Notes: generated by a model not told the origin, from the letters alone. Shown: positions 48,364 to 61,990, numbered from the stretch's first letter. The stretch is DNA of 64,000 bases from Syncephalis fuscata (GCA_025786725.1 JAHLTZ010000001.1:620001-684000); one strand, 5' to 3'. Translations and numbers: made by a program.

Positions 48364-49005
48364 CTATTCCTTAATAGATTATCTAAATCTACAAATTAAT
48401 ACTAATAAACCTAGTTCTATTTATTTTTTTGTTTTTTCTTTACGATTACTTGTAGCCATCGTCCACTAACCAATTACGCCGGATACTATAATGAATTATA
48501 ATTTACAATGAAAATAAAGTAGATATTATAAAACTATATAGGTGCACGAGATTATGAGTTAAAAATTGTATGTTTTTATTAGCAATAAAGATTAATCAGA
48601 TACATAGCTGTTATTTTCGTGTGCAACTATGATTTTAGTGTGGGAAATTTGGATAATTTATAGTTACCAAATATGGTAGTAACAATAATAATGCTTTGCT
48701 GATAACCATATTATATGACTTCTATGAACTGGTCATGTTATGCGTCATCACGTTCTCCAATCATAATCCACAATATGGTACATGGCTGTGAATTTAGAGC
48801 AAAGATGTTTTAAAATTGTTTAGCTGTAAATAAAATATATGCCATAAGTTTTAGATTTGATAATTATTAAACGACCATTACACTGGTATCTACGGTAAAT
48901 CTCTAACGCTTACTGTTGTTATATAAATAACATATGAATGCTTAAACATTAAAGCCTTCAACCTCAGTATTACTTGCGTTAATTTTCAATCTTATTTTTG
49001 CTAAA
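48364..49005. other. Intergenic
   Basis: About 640 bases of AT-rich sequence: the 3' flank of the third array copy and the promoter of the F-box gene. No coding feature seen. Confidence 0.5.
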
Positions 49006-50599
49006 ATGGCTCGCGTACTCTCTACAATGTGCAGTCTTCCTGCCAAAATACTTTGGAAAATAGCTTTGTATTTGAACGATGAATCAATGCTTCCCTTTCT
49101 TACTACCTGTTACCATGTGTTGAGCGCTGTTGAAGAAAAAGACATTGATTGGAGACGCTGGTTCTTTTGTCGGTTCAACGATGACATTGAAACGCACAAT
49201 TGGATAGAGTGGCATAACTTGGTTTAGAGCAGGAGAAGAGTGCATCAGCTCATAATACCGATAATGTACAAAATGATTATCAGCATAATAGCAACTGGCT
49301 AAGACACTGCATTGCCCAGTTTGATTTGGCAAAGAACTGGCAGCATGGTATTGATGCGTGCAACATGCTTAATATATCAGAGAATAGTTCAATAGAGGAT
49401 AATACGCAAACAGCTTCTCGTATCCTTGCCAGTAATGTTTGGGGAACACTTATTTTAACTGAAGCAAACATACTTTATTTTGCTGCACATTGGCCCAAGC
49501 CAAAGCTTACATTTATAGCCAATGTATCGGGCAGTTTCTCAGACCAATCGTACAATTTAATTAAAGGCGTATTAAATAAAAGGTTTATTGTATTAGCTGG
49601 CCCTGGAAGACCAGCTAATAACAGCGGAGTGGCCAATGGTTGTGTGCTCTATTGGGATCAAACACAGCCTAGACCCATAGAAAGCAAACAATTACTGTAT
49701 AACCACGGTGCAACGGAAATTGTGGATTTACGCGATCAATGGCTATTGTTAAAAAAGCCCACCGTGTCCACAGAGTCATACTCGATTAATATATTAAATC
49801 TTCAGCAACGCGTGCCAATACCAGTAAAAAGCGAGGCACACTGGAATACCTACTCGATCTTTGGTACATCCAATACTACTTGCAAGGTGTATGCCGGTGC
49901 ACTAAACACCAACACACAGCATCAATTTGCATCTCATAGCTGGGATATGTTGCAATCAGGCGTGCTTGATTTACGCACGGTTGATGAACAAAGAAAATAG
50001 CATTGCCACTACGAGTTAGTAAATATGGCGCACGTCAATCGCGCTTTTTAACCAGCAATCTCATAATGGTCTGGCAAATGGCATTATCCATGCAACCAAA
50101 GCATATAGAAAATAGCACAACTCATAATGCAGCTAATGATTGCATGGTTTTCGGAAAGCCCAAATCTATTTTGACATTAAACAACAACATTAAATATACC
50201 GATCAGCAAGAAAGTGTATTTTTTATTCATGATATATATTCGACTGAAGTTCATTATTCAGGTACATTTGTTAATGAACTACCTGCTGTTTCGATAAAGA
50301 AGCATCGTATTATCATTCTTAATGGCACCAATCTAAAGCTTGTTGATATGGGAAGCAAACAAACAGTCTTCAGTACAACAGTTGCCAGAGATTTAGTGCA
50401 TGTAGGATTTACACTTGGTCAATTTTGGATTGCCCAGCATCCTTCTGGTGGATTTTATACCATTAATCTGGATGACACATCGAAATTTGGTTGGATTCCT
50501 GCTAAAGATGCTTCTGGTGAGGCCAGAGCAAGCACAAATGCACTGGTCAAGGTAGCTGGAAATAACACGGCTATTTGGATTATGAACAAGATTGTTTAA
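49006..50599 (+). CDS. F-box protein with long C-terminal region (two frameshifts)
   Basis: ATG 49006 opens an F-box: LPAKILWKIALYLNDESMLP, then a helix to DWRRWFF. After shifts at T3 49223-49225 and at A4 49994-49997, each cured by one added base, the protein runs about 530 residues to TAA at 50599. The C-terminal part has repeated beta-like segments (NVWGTLILTEANILYFAA, VHYSGTFVNELPAVSI, IIILNGTNLKLVDMGS) that could form a propeller substrate-binding domain. It resembles the gene at 1173-3208 in layout. SCF-type substrate receptor by family; substrate unknown. Confidence 0.7.
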
Positions 50600-51291
50600 G
50601 CTTAGCAATTGTGAATATTAATAAAGCATTTTAAATCTCAAACTATTTAACCATTATTTAGTTACAACTATATTTGTTATATACAATAATTAAGGCAATT
50701 ACCAAAAGCATAAATCATTTATTGGTACAAGTGATTTACTATTTACAACACTGACAAGTAATTGACAATTATTAGTTGGTAGCTATGACTCATATAAAGA
50801 AGCTTTGTAACAGCAAAGTGGTACAAATAGCTGTAATACAATTGGTTCCCGGTTAACAACAAGCCAAGAATCTAGACTGCAGTATATTAATTGTGACTCA
50901 TTAAACGCCCCTTGATAGGCCTTAAACAACCAGTATTTTTGGATCAATAGCAAAATACTACAAGTCACAAACTAGCATATCGATAGTTTTTGTCTATCGA
51001 GCCAAATAGTACTACTTTTCTCTTATGTAATTAAATATTCTAATTAAATATATATAATCAACATTGCTTTAATTCTTTTACTATACAAAAAGTTTTAATT
51101 ACGAATTTGAAACTGAAAATGAGATTAAAGAAATAGAGCGATGCAATAATGAAGGAAAACAAAAGCAATGATTAACCGCTGATCACAAAAGAAAGAAATT
51201 ATAATAGTGATTGATTCTAAATAGATGAGAAAAAAGGAAATTAACCGCAATTTTTGTAGTACTTTTTAAAATAGACTAATTTTGGTTATTA
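50600..51291. other. Convergent intergenic region
   Basis: Separates the 3' ends of two convergent genes. AT-rich, no coding feature supported. Confidence 0.5.
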
Positions 51292-52052
51292 TCATGTCCA
51301 GTTGTTGTTTATGGACCAGTTATTCCAGAGGCTTGGGCTAGCAGTCTCGGTGGAGTTCGACTTGGCAGTACTTGTGGACGTTGCATTGATTTTCCAGCAA
51401 GGCTGAACAACGCGTGGCTTGCCTGTTGTTGGCTGCTGTTGCTGAGTCATCACTGGCATACTGACTGGCCACCAGTCAGCTGCATCGTTTGACGTATCAT
51501 CCACAAGTGCTGAGTCATTAGGTTGGCCAAGTGAAGGAGGTGTAACGGCTTCAATGTCAGAAGCATTGCCATCACAATAACCGGAATCACTAAGAGCAGG
51601 TGACAGCTCAGGTGGTTGTTCAGAAGGTGATCCCATATCCGCTGCACTTGCTGAATCATCCATATCGATGTCATCCATGACCATATCGTCGGCAATGATA
51701 TTGTCATACTCGGATGAATCATCCAATTCAGCAAAGCAAGCGTCAAACCAAGCTTCCTCGGCCAGTCGGTTATCGGCCATTTCCACCTCGTTAATGAGGT
51801 TTGCGGTGGACTCGTCGTAGTTCAACGGCACTACCGGTTCATGCTCGTCAAAGAAGAAGCCATTAGATGAGCAGTCATAGCTGGGTGGTGGTGGTGAACC
51901 ATTATCAATACTGGCTGTCGGATCATATTGGCAATCAATACCGATCGACGTAGTGCAGGCTCTCGTCGAGCAGTAGCCACCGCTTGCAACTTGTCAAGTG
52001 ACAAGTCACGCACTACGTCGTATATTTCAGCCGTCACCGTTAACATCGACAT
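51292..52052 (-). CDS. SERTA-domain transcriptional regulator-like protein
   Basis: From ATG 52052, residues 10-45 read YDVVRDLSLDKLQ...ARREPALRRSVLIANMIRQ, which matches the SERTA signature (hydrophobic-LKL, then EPxLRxxVLxxNTLR). SERTA proteins (SERTAD/TRIP-Br in animals) act with E2F/CDK regulators in transcription. Downstream is a proline stretch and a long acidic, Ser-rich tail (DDMVMDDIDMDDS) typical of an activation domain, ending at 51292. One base is missing after NMIRQ, near 51920-51926; adding one base joins the SERTA frame to the acidic tail. Single exon. SERTA identity is by motif only. Confidence 0.6.
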
Positions 52053-54745
52053 CTTGGTAGGTAGATTTGGTTTTATTGTTGTTGGTGTTATTGCTAAAGT
52101 AATGGTAGTAGTACTCGTACTAGTAGTAATTGTAGATATCTTTCTAATAAAGAATTGGATGCGGTAAACAGTAGCTAAAAGTCAAGCTAGTAGTGACTGT
52201 CGACAATTAAAGTAACAACGGCGATGATGCAGTTGGGCAGCAATAGATGTGTGTACGTGTTGTTGGTTTGTTTGTATACGTAGATGAATGAGAAGAGTTG
52301 CGCAATATGGAAAAGGAACGCAATGTTTGCAGATAATATAAAGTAAGCGCGAAACTGACGTGGCTAATTTAAAATCAGAGTTACAGTAAAAAGATTCAAT
52401 TGTAGTATCTGTGAGTCAGAAAAGTATGTGTCACAGGACAAGCAGCATTCAACGTCGAGGCTGCAATCGGTAGTGCATTTTGAAAATGTATGCTATAGAG
52501 AAAGGAGGAAACGAGTTCGTCATGAGGCTGACTAATAGAAGGCAACGCTGAGTTGATGTTCTGGTTACTTATTCGATCTTGTAATAAAAGTCAAATAATA
52601 ACACATATACCGACGCAATGTGTAAACAAAAGGTTAGATGAGATGACAAACCAAACGAAAAACGTTTAGCAAGCCATGTCGAATCGCGCAAAAGCGTAAA
52701 AACCAAACAAAAGAATAAATCACCGAGGAGTGCTAATCAGCAGCTTGGAACACAAGCAATCCTCAGGAAAGAACTTGGATTGTAGTAGCGATGAAAAGAT
52801 GAGAGAAAGAGGACAGAAACGATGACTGTCTATAACCAATAGAAAATAAAAGTGCACGTACTGCAGAGTGAATAGAAGAAGAGACGGTTATTACTGTAAT
52901 GTCGCTATAGCTGTTGCTGCTGCCAAGTGTATTTCTGCTGCTGCTGCAAAAAAGTAAGAGTGAGTGAAGAAAGAAACAACAAAGTGAGTGGTGGAGAAGA
53001 AAAGCTGGTCTATTTAAAACCGTAGTCAGATTTGATCATCTTTACTCAGATGATCAAGGTTACACGGATGACTGGCGGATAGAAAAAGGAGAAAAGGGGA
53101 GGAGAGGAGATTAGAGAGAGAGAGGAGAGAGAAAGAAGCCAAATATGGATAGAGGCCGTATGAATACATCCACCCACATAGAATGACATACAATGTAGGA
53201 GATGAGCCGTGACAGCCAAAAATGACGAGACACCGACTACAAGTCACAGACACTTAGAAATGAGGAGTCAATGTTGTTTATTTTATCATAATAATAATAA
53301 GCACGCCATTTGTACTAATAAAACAACACAGATACAAATATAACAACAACAATGCACACACACACAACATCTAACACCAATTCATTGTGTGCTGTTGTAC
53401 AGCATGTACATAGCTTTTTCCATATTCCGCGCGTACGTGTGCATATTGCGTGTAGAGGATTGTCGCCAAGAGCAATACCCTACCAACCATTCCATTAATT
53501 GGTATCTAGAAGGTCGTCGACGAGCCTTTGAAACGACTATGTTCTCAGTGTAATAGCGTATGTTGTTATGCACACTTATATACGTAATAAAGTGTCTTGG
53601 TGACTATATTGAATCATATCGACTGTCATAATGACACCATAAACGACGTAATTGGCGTCATTAATGGCGTGTGTGTCTGTTGTTTAAGACAAAAGACGCG
53701 ACATAGCAGCGTGATCTAACAATGCTAGAATAGCAGTAACAATAGAAGTGATAGCAAAGGTCTGTCATGTGCCTATACGTAGGCACCCGCTATCTCCGAG
53801 TTATTCCGAAGTGATTAAAAAGGATAGATATAAATATGGGTGTGTGTGTGTATATAGCTGTGTGTTGCCTATCTATTGATAGCTCAAATAGGCTAGAAGG
53901 ATAGATACCAGTTATCAGTAAGATAACAATAACAACAATAATAATAATAACAACAACAATAACAACAATAGTAACCACAATAAACAGTAGAATTACTCGT
54001 ACTCGTCTTTTACAGTATAGACATGTCTATATGCATGGTGCATCTATGCATAATGCCAAGCTGTTGTCCAATGGAAGGCAATAGGTACATCCATTCTTTA
54101 TTTGTCCTCTGTCCTCTCTCTTTCTCTCTCTCTTTCTCACTCTGTCTAATATGCATGTTCCATAAAATATAGAAACAATGCAAGTGAAACAACTACCAAA
54201 CATATACAAGTATGCATGAGTCCATCAAGTCGACAGTGTATCAAAAGTAAACAGAAACCAGTAATTACTATGCACTTGGAATGGCCGCATATTTACTTTT
54301 ACGCATGTGCATAATTATCATTTGATCTTATTTATATTTAATATTCGAAGGGGATCAATAGTAAATACACTAAATAATAACTATATATATATATATATGT
54401 TATTAATTATATTATTAAATATTTAACAAAATGATAAATGTTTATACTGTATTGAAAGAACTGTGTATAAATAGCAATAAACATTTATACTATCAATATC
54501 TATACATATAATATACCAATATCTATCTATTTAAACCATACATAAACACTATTACTATTGATATTATTATTATTATTATTATGCTTGTATCTAGATAGAT
54601 AATAAGCAATGATACTATAGTTATTGTAGTAGTAACAGTTATAATCGCGCAATAACCACAACAGTCCTTCCCCTTTTCTTTTTTTGTTTAAAACACTCCT
54701 GTTAATTCAATGCTGCATGAATACAAATCAATCCAAGGTCTAAAA
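52053..54745. other. Long intergenic region with many low-complexity tracts
   Basis: About 2.7 kb, upstream of the SERTA gene and downstream of HRD3. It holds a GA-rich tract (53090-53140), (AAC/AAT)n repeats (53926-53975), (TATA)n near 54380-54397 and an (ATT)n run near 54561-54583. All longer frames lie in these tracts or lack protein features. A long 5' UTR with introns for the SERTA gene is possible. Confidence 0.45.
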
Positions 54746-57700
54746 CTAATGATCAGACGGTGATTCTACGTTGTTGTTGTTGTTAGTGTCGCTATTTGAT
54801 TTCAATACCATTGCATCATGTTCATCAATAATAGATGATGGATGTTCATCATGATGACTAGTACTAGCATAAACATTACTATCTAAATGAATAGATTCAC
54901 TTTGTTGTTGATTAATATTGACTGAATCTGTTGATAATGATACTTTTTCTTCTTCTTTTCTTCTTCTTCATTAGATGTACTAGTACTACTAGTAGATGCA
55001 GTTATGTTGTGCTCCTGTTGTTGCTCCTGTCGTCGTCTATGATTTGCTGCATTATCTACTACGGGGACATGTTGATTATCTACTGCAGGAGTAGGTTGGA
55101 CCGCTGCTTCTCTGGCCCGACCTCCTCCTCCTCCTCCTCCTAATCTGACTTCATGTCGGTGATGGCCACCCGCTAGAGGTACTGCTCCCATTGGTCCATG
55201 AGCAATATCCATTCGGAATTGACGGACATAGACCATCCAACCTACTAGAATACACATAGCAAGTATTACTAGATTATCCATCCAAGCATCATCTTCATTA
55301 TCATCGTCACTATTATCGTCACCACGGCTATTACGGCGACTTGTTCTTTGTCGGGCCCGTTTAGCTGTATCATGAGCACGGAATCCATCATCTGCACCAC
55401 CCATTACTCTTCGTCTTGATCATTATATTCGTCTGGTAAATCGGCACCTCGTCTCCAATCCCATCCATTAATCAATTCATCTTCAATGTCCACTAGATCA
55501 TCGGGCTCTTCCCAGGCCAACTTTTCAGAGAATATATCATCTTCATCGTCGTCATCATTCATTAGACCATCCTCTTCATCATCTAGACCGTCTAAACCTT
55601 CTTGTCCAGTAGATTTACCCGTTTTGTGTTTATGTGTCGAGTCACCGGTTGATGAAGACGACCAATTTAGAAATTCTAGATTGGTTAACCAGTCCCATGC
55701 CCAATGAATATATAATTTGATACGGGAAAATACTACGGGGAAATAGGCATTCGGATTGATCTCTAAGGCTCGCTTATACCATCGATCTGCCAGATAAAAG
55801 TCCTAATAGTCATTTATGTTAGTTAGCGTATATACTATTGAATACAACATAAACTTGCCTTAGTTACTCCAATACCATGTTCATGCATCCATCCTAGATT
55901 CCACATGGCCAAATCACTAACATCATTTCTGGCTACTGAATGATAGCATTTGGCTGCTTGTTTTGGATCTTGAGGGGTGCCAATACCGTTATAGTAATAG
56001 TCACCTGATTTGATACGAGCATCTGTGTTGCCTTGATTGGCTGCACGCATCCATAGTGATAGAGCAAGTTGTCCATAGGATGGTGTCATATTTAAATGGC
56101 CATGTCGTTCTATTAACGATATATTAGTCATTGATAATAGTCATGCTATTGTTAATTAAATTAACTTACGATTGTCAATAAGCCAGGCGGCATTGGTTTG
56201 TGCCACTTCATATCCCATTTCGGCTGCTTGTAAATAGACTAACAATGCTGTTTCATAATCACCTCGTTTATATGCTTGATATCCAGCAGGTATAGGTGAA
56301 TATTGCCAGTCTCCTTTCTCAGCCACCGTCTTATAATACTATTATATTATTATTATTATTGCATGTATATAACGTGTTTAATAATAGTCTATATAGATTA
56401 TGCGTATATTACTTACGGCTACAGCAAGTGGACAGGAATAAGATGTGCCTTGGCCTTCCCAGTGCATATCTGCTAAATAATATTGAGCTAGAATATTGCC
56501 ATTGCCTGCAGCAGCCATAAAGAAATATCTAGCATCGGCATACGATTTGCTAGCTATTATTATTATTATTATTGATAACAACAACAACAATAATAATAAC
56601 AATAACAATAAGTAAATAGTATATATCAGTTATTAGTATAACACCTACCGTACATAATCTTGCCCATGTTGACTTGTGCTTCATCGTATTCTTTACTGGC
56701 AGCTTTTTGGAAATATTCAATTGCTAGTTTTAAATCCTATTTCATTATCATTTATGACTGTTATTACTTATTAATGCCAATTACGTTGATTAGATACTTA
56801 CTTTACGTACACCATTACCATCACGATACATAACACCCAATGCATTGTAAGCTACTGGATCATTCTATATGATATATTAGTTTAATCTAATCTAATCTTA
56901 TTTATTTATCTATTTATTTATAGACTTACATATTCAATGGCATGTTTAAACCATCTTATTGCCGTAGCAGTATTTGCCTTCACTCCTTCACCGCGCCAAA
57001 ACATTTCACCGATAAAGGCTGCCGCTTGGGCAGCCAAGTAGGCCACATGTTCATCTACATTTTTCGTCTTTTTCTGTTTCCCATTGCTTGAATAGACTTG
57101 TAATGCCACTGATCGATAGTATCGAATAGCCCGCCGATAATCTTGTTTAATACGATTACTGCCGCGTTGGTATAGTTGACCCAGTATTAACTAGAATAAC
57201 AAGTGAGTATTTTATATATTCATTAATAATAAATAGCTTACTTTAGCCTGTAGATTTCCCTTTTCTGCCTCAAGTCGATAAAATTCAATAACCTCGTCTA
57301 GCTCTACACCATTGGTCGATTGTCCCGCAGGTTTTATACCAAATACGCCGCCTTCTTCATCGGCTAAACGTATTCTTGGACGTGGTAATCGTCGACCTCC
57401 TGGTGGCCCTGATTCATAATAGTCAATAGCTAGTTACGAATAATTAGTTAATCAGCCATTAATAAGTTGTTATTCCAATGGTATTTTTACCTTTATCGGC
57501 TACTCGTTGATAGTAATATACCGATTCTTCACAGCTCTTGGGCACACCAAGACCGTATAAATAGCGATAACCAAGTGTCATCTCTGCTACTGTATCACCA
57601 CCTACACCAGCAAAAGTCGTATATAACAAGGCCTGGCATAACAATATTAATATAATATAAAACAGCTACTAAAACATGCTATTAACCTACCTTACGTGGA

Positions 57701-58712
57701 TCGGCTACTGTCTGTCCAAGACCAATTGAATAAATAAATCCGGTGCGCTGTTGAGCTGTGGCATTGCCGTTCAAATCAGCCAACTGTTCATAATAATCGA
57801 GCGCAGATGTAAAATTACGTTCTTTTGCATAAAGTCCATGCTATTCAATGCATATCAATTATTGTGCTTATTTCTTTAATTATTTATATTACTTACGAAA
57901 TACAATTCCCCTAACAAAAAAAGAGCATCCGGATGTTGATACTTTGTACCAGCTTCTGTCAACAATTGAATTGCCTCTTCTACACGCGGTATAGTACGTC
58001 GTTCTGGTGTACGTCCACTATTTTCTTGAGTTGAGGATTTATCACCGTTATATGATGCATCCTTGACTTCATCGCTAAAATTATACATAAAAGAAAAGAC
58101 GGTTTCGGGTAGCCAGCGCCATACTATCTCCAATTGACGTGGTAGACTGCTGCCCGTTGCGCTGCCACCTCGTCTACGACGATGCATTGGAATCGAAGTT
58201 TCCGGTCGAATGGGTATGTCCTCTAACAGGTTGAGTGCTTTAAGATACAACACTGCATCGTGTCAGTTAAATGGTCACATGTATATGTATATATATATAC
58301 AGTTACTACTTACATCCGCCTGGTGATGACGTATCCAGCTTATACTGTTTCTGTACCAATCCATCTGTTGACGAAGCCAATTCCTTCAAGTCTTCATCCT
58401 CTATATCAGTTTCCAGTATTAAAATACTGTCGTCACCATCCTTTTCCTCTGAATCTGCTACGGTCGCGTCACCATTATTTGGTAAAGTTTTATCGGATGT
58501 TGTTATTGCTGTCAGTGAGGAATCCGATACTTTAGTATCTTTTACAGCAATTGCATCATCGCCGTTAGATCTTAGGATAAGTGTTGAGACCGCTAATGTC
58601 AGACTGACGATGACTATAGGTATATATATACTGCAGTTAATAACAAGAATATACAGGAACAGGACTGTTACTTACCAAGCAGTAAATGAGTTATTGTTCG
58701 TTGCCAATACAT
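54746..58712 (-). CDS. HRD3: ERAD adaptor HRD3/SEL1L with Sel1 repeats
   Basis: About twelve exons. The first encodes MYWQRTITHLLL, followed by a hydrophobic stretch (VIVSLTLAVSTLIL), together a signal/anchor. Then a lumenal acidic linker and many Sel1/TPR repeats: LYLKALNLLE, LLGELYF, GYRYLYGLGVPKSC, AAFIGEMFWRGEGVKAN, YLADMHWEGQGTS, KSGDYYYNGIGTPQDPKQAA and WNLGWMHEHGIG. Near the end is a membrane helix (NLVILAMCILVGWMVYV) and a cytosolic tail rich in Ser, His and Asp. HRD3 scaffolds the Hrd1 ubiquitin ligase in ER-associated degradation. Frame breaks occur around 55402 and in the T5 run 54944-54948; one added base in the latter extends the tail to the stop at 54746. A poly-Gly run is encoded by (CCT)n at 55123-55141. 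Confidence 0.88.
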
Positions 58713-59730
58713 GATTCACTATACTACTGTAATGTGTCAAGGCCCTATAAAAGGCTTGTTGCTATTGTTGTTGTTGTTGTTGTTGTTGCTGTTTTGTCGT
58801 TTTCAATAGTATAATAGTCAAGAAAGAAAGAATCAACGAAATGTAATAGTAGTTATATGGAAATATTGATGTGAAAACCAATACGTATGAGTCAGTGTAA
58901 TGGTTGTCACATCAGCCAATGGAGATGGACCACGCCAGTAACAGTAATTGCCACCTATAACACGTCTTATTTACTATATAAATGTTAGCGCTATTCATAT
59001 TATTAATTAAATTAATAGATGCTTAAAGTATACGAGATGGTTATATTCATATAGATTTGATAGATGCTTAGTAGCAAGGTTATATATTACAGTATCATTA
59101 TTAATATTAAGAATAGTGTATTTGTTGATTTAATTATGTTGATACTACTATTTATTTAACGAATTTAATTGTATATTTATGTATTACATACTAATCACAG
59201 AAATAAAATACTTTGGCTTTGTATACCTTTGTTTAAAATTGTAAATTGTCCAAGTATTATAATTCAATATTGCAAGCCACTTGCGCCAGTATCGTAGTCT
59301 CTGTTCATTGTACTTATGATGATATATACCCCTTTGGCTATTTGGATCAAATCTGTTCGAGTAGAGCCCATGTATTGGCCCCTGCATCCACAGACACAAT
59401 TAAACTTGAACATTGAGTATAGAAATGCGTTTTACATTATGTTTATAAGACCGGTAACTATCTTTATCTATTATTGGTCGTAAGGAGTTGTATATCATGT
59501 TCCTTATTTCTTGTTCCTTATTCCTTGTTGTATTCAATATTATTAAATCTACTCTGATATTTTAAGAATATTTTGTATTTGTTTAGCGCTCCCTTTTATA
59601 AAAGCAGGAGTAGACAATTTACAAGGGTAATTTATTGTTTATTAATATGCTTAAGTAACATTGCTTTGGAATACTAATATTTAATAGCAAATTTATTCTA
59701 CCTATAGCACTAGCACAATAATAGTTAAAT
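58713..59730. other. Divergent intergenic region (HRD3 / carboxypeptidase)
   Basis: Holds both promoters and a (TTG)n microsatellite at 58764-58790. A minus-strand frame at 59184-59399 has no supporting features. Confidence 0.5.
58764..58790. repeat. TTG trinucleotide microsatellite
   Basis: About nine TTG units lie immediately upstream of the HRD3 start codon (58712, minus strand), possibly within its 5' UTR. Confidence 0.85.
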
Positions 59731-61081
59731 ATGCGCGGTTTATTTACCGTATTAGTTGTATGGGCGTTAAAATCAGTGACCGCTACTTTACCCTTACCTG
59801 CTCATCTCACCAACATACCATTAAGCCACGATGTTCCATTGAAGCTATTGCCTATATATCAGAAGCAGCAGGTTATTCGATTGCGTCGAACACCTCAACT
59901 AGACAAAGCTCTACTTGATGAAGAATTAGACGTATGGGTCGTGCGTAATGATACAGTTGATGTGCGTATTTACACGCCCAATAAATTACAAAATCTGGTA
60001 TCACTTATGAAAAATCTTGAACCTAAGATCCTTGTACAAGATATTCAATTTATGGTAGACCGTGAAGCAAAAGAAATTAGAGAAAATCTGTGTTGCGACA
60101 AGACAAAAATTATTGCTTCAGCAGCAAACGATTCCTAGCAACTGGCACGACAGCTATCATCGTCTTGCTGATATTGAGCACTTCTTTGAAACACTGGCTA
60201 TTGTCTATCCAGATTTGGTGCGTGTGGAGCGATTTGGACAAACTTACCAACAACGCCAATTACTTCGTGTTTCACTAGGATTACAATCACGTAGCGAAGA
60301 ACCGAAACGGCAGCGTATCTGGATACAAGCATTGCAACATGCTCGCGAATGGATTGCCGGTGCCACGGTGCAGTATATTGCCGATCGACTTACTTCTGGC
60401 TATGGCAAAGATCCCAACATTACTTGGCTGCTAGATAATGCCGAAATCGTGTTGGTGCCGGTTGCCAATCCAGATGGATATGAGTTTAGTTGGACACGAG
60501 AACGGCTATGGCGCAAAAATCGTCATCAACTAAGCAGACAAGTGTTTGGTGTCGATACCAATCGCAATTGGCCCGATCATTGGAACACCGGCGGTTCCTC
60601 AACTAATCCAAGATCTGAAGTTTATATGGGAACAGGCCCAGCCAGCGAGCTTGAAGTGCAGTCATTAATGAACGAGTTTCGAGCAACCCCCAATGTTGTC
60701 GGAGCCATCGACTACCATTCCTACTCTCAGCTATTTCTTTACCCAGTCGGTTATACGCAAAAGCCAGCACAGCACCAAAAACAATTTGTAGAAATGGGCC
60801 GACTATTTCGCAAAGCAGTGGGTAACCAGACTAATTTTAAAGTCGAACAGTCCTCGGAGCTCTACATTGCCAGCGGTGGTGTTGATGACTGGTGGTATAG
60901 TGATGAAGTGGCTGCCGAACGTGGCTACCATGTTCCTGGATTGTGTATTGAATTAAATCCAGATGAGGATAGCCTTACCGGATTTATTATTCCTGCTAGC
61001 AACATTCGGCCAATTGGTGAAGAGCAGACGCGTGGCCTAGTTGCATTGGCTTTACATTTTATTAGCAATCCACTTTTATAA
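59731..61081 (+). CDS. Secreted metallocarboxypeptidase (M14A)
   Basis: A signal peptide (MRGLFTVLVVWALKSVTAT) and a propeptide of about 100 residues (VWVVRNDTVDVRIYTP, LVQDIQFMVDREAKE) precede the catalytic domain. The domain begins at NWHDSYHRLADIEHFFETLA and contains QALQHAREWIAG (zinc His and Glu, HxxE), NPDGYEFSWTRERLWRKNR, DTNRNWPDHW, DYHSYSQLFLYPVG (third zinc ligand) and GLCIELNPDED with the catalytic Glu. Such enzymes trim C-terminal residues from extracellular peptides. The propeptide and catalytic frames overlap at 60062-60138; one base too many, most simply in the A5 run 60105-60109, explains the shift. No intron. Confidence 0.88.
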
Positions 61082-61365
61082 TGCGCAAATTAGACAATAA
61101 ATAAAATATTAGAATAACTTGAATTGCTAATTATTTAATTAATTAATAGCATGACGATTTATGTACAAAATTTAACTTTTTACACAGTATCATGATTAAA
61201 TATTATTATACAAACACTAACAAAGCCATTTTTAAATACAAACAATACGCTTTTATTTACAATAAGTTGTTGATTCAGTAATAAATAACTATGATTATAA
61301 TAAACCGAGTCAGTGACGTTTGTTTATTTGAGTATAGCTTTGCTTTAATCGCTTGAGCCATTCAA

Positions 61366-61668
61366 TTAGTTGGAACCCATGGCAAAAGGACATTTGTATT
61401 TGGGACAGCACCCAGGATAAGAAGCAGAAGGATCACCAGGAGTGGAAGTACAACCTTGACTAGCAGAATAAGCAGAGCATCCTTGTACCTTATAACTAGA
61501 CCCAGACTTAAGTAATTTAACGCATTTGCCAAAAGAAGTTTGAAATGCAGTTTGTCGTTTTAATAGCTGTACAGCACGGCGGTATTTTTTCGGCTTAGCC
61601 TCGACCATTGTCGCACTTGCTATTAAGGCCACGGCCATGATGTAAGTAACAATGGTAAATAGCTTCAT
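61366..61668 (-). CDS. Small secreted cysteine-rich peptide (Kex2-processed)
   Basis: Intact 100-residue ORF from ATG 61668. A signal peptide (MKLFTIVTYIMAVALIASAT) is followed by a basic pro-segment ending in LLKRQ, a Kex2-type Lys-Arg site. The mature peptide of about 65 residues has six cysteines arranged C-C-C-CC-C, ending YPGCCPKYKCPFAMGSN. The YPxCCPxxxC end resembles the single-domain von Willebrand factor type C (SVWC) pattern of small secreted proteins. Function is unknown; an effector-like or signalling role is inference. A decayed copy with a near-identical promoter lies at 41036-41665. Confidence 0.7.
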   Translation of the reverse strand: MKLFTIVTYIMAVALIASATMVEAKPKKYRRAVQLLKRQTAFQTSFGKCVKLLKSGSSYKVQGCSAYSASQGCTSTPGDPSASYPGCCPKYKCPFAMGSN

Positions 61669-61990
61669 GGTGATAGCGTAGTGTTGAAATATAAACAACT
61701 GGTAGAATAAACAGTAAAGTTAGAATGTGATGGTGGTGGATAAGTAGCCATGGCATGTTTAATGGTGCTTTATTTAAAGTATTCTTTCATCTATATCACA
61801 TGCTGTATATAGTGAACAACGTTTAAATACACACTGGCAACAGAAAAATATCCATATGGTAACACAGCATATTTATGCAGATCATCATTTGAATATTGTC
61901 TTGTAGTATAAAGCAGCTTTAAACCGACAATTTAAAATCACACTATTGTCTGTTAATTTTACGCATGGCATTTGCAGCATTGCTGTAACT
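61669..61990. repeat. Duplicated promoter block, copy B
   Basis: The upstream region of the intact cysteine-rich peptide gene, nearly identical to 41335-41665. Divergence rises abruptly past about 61990. Confidence 0.85.

Noticed and set aside
53026-54209. Several short frames in the SERTA upstream region
   Set aside because: They coincide with GA-, CA- and TC-rich low-complexity tracts and have no protein-like motifs.
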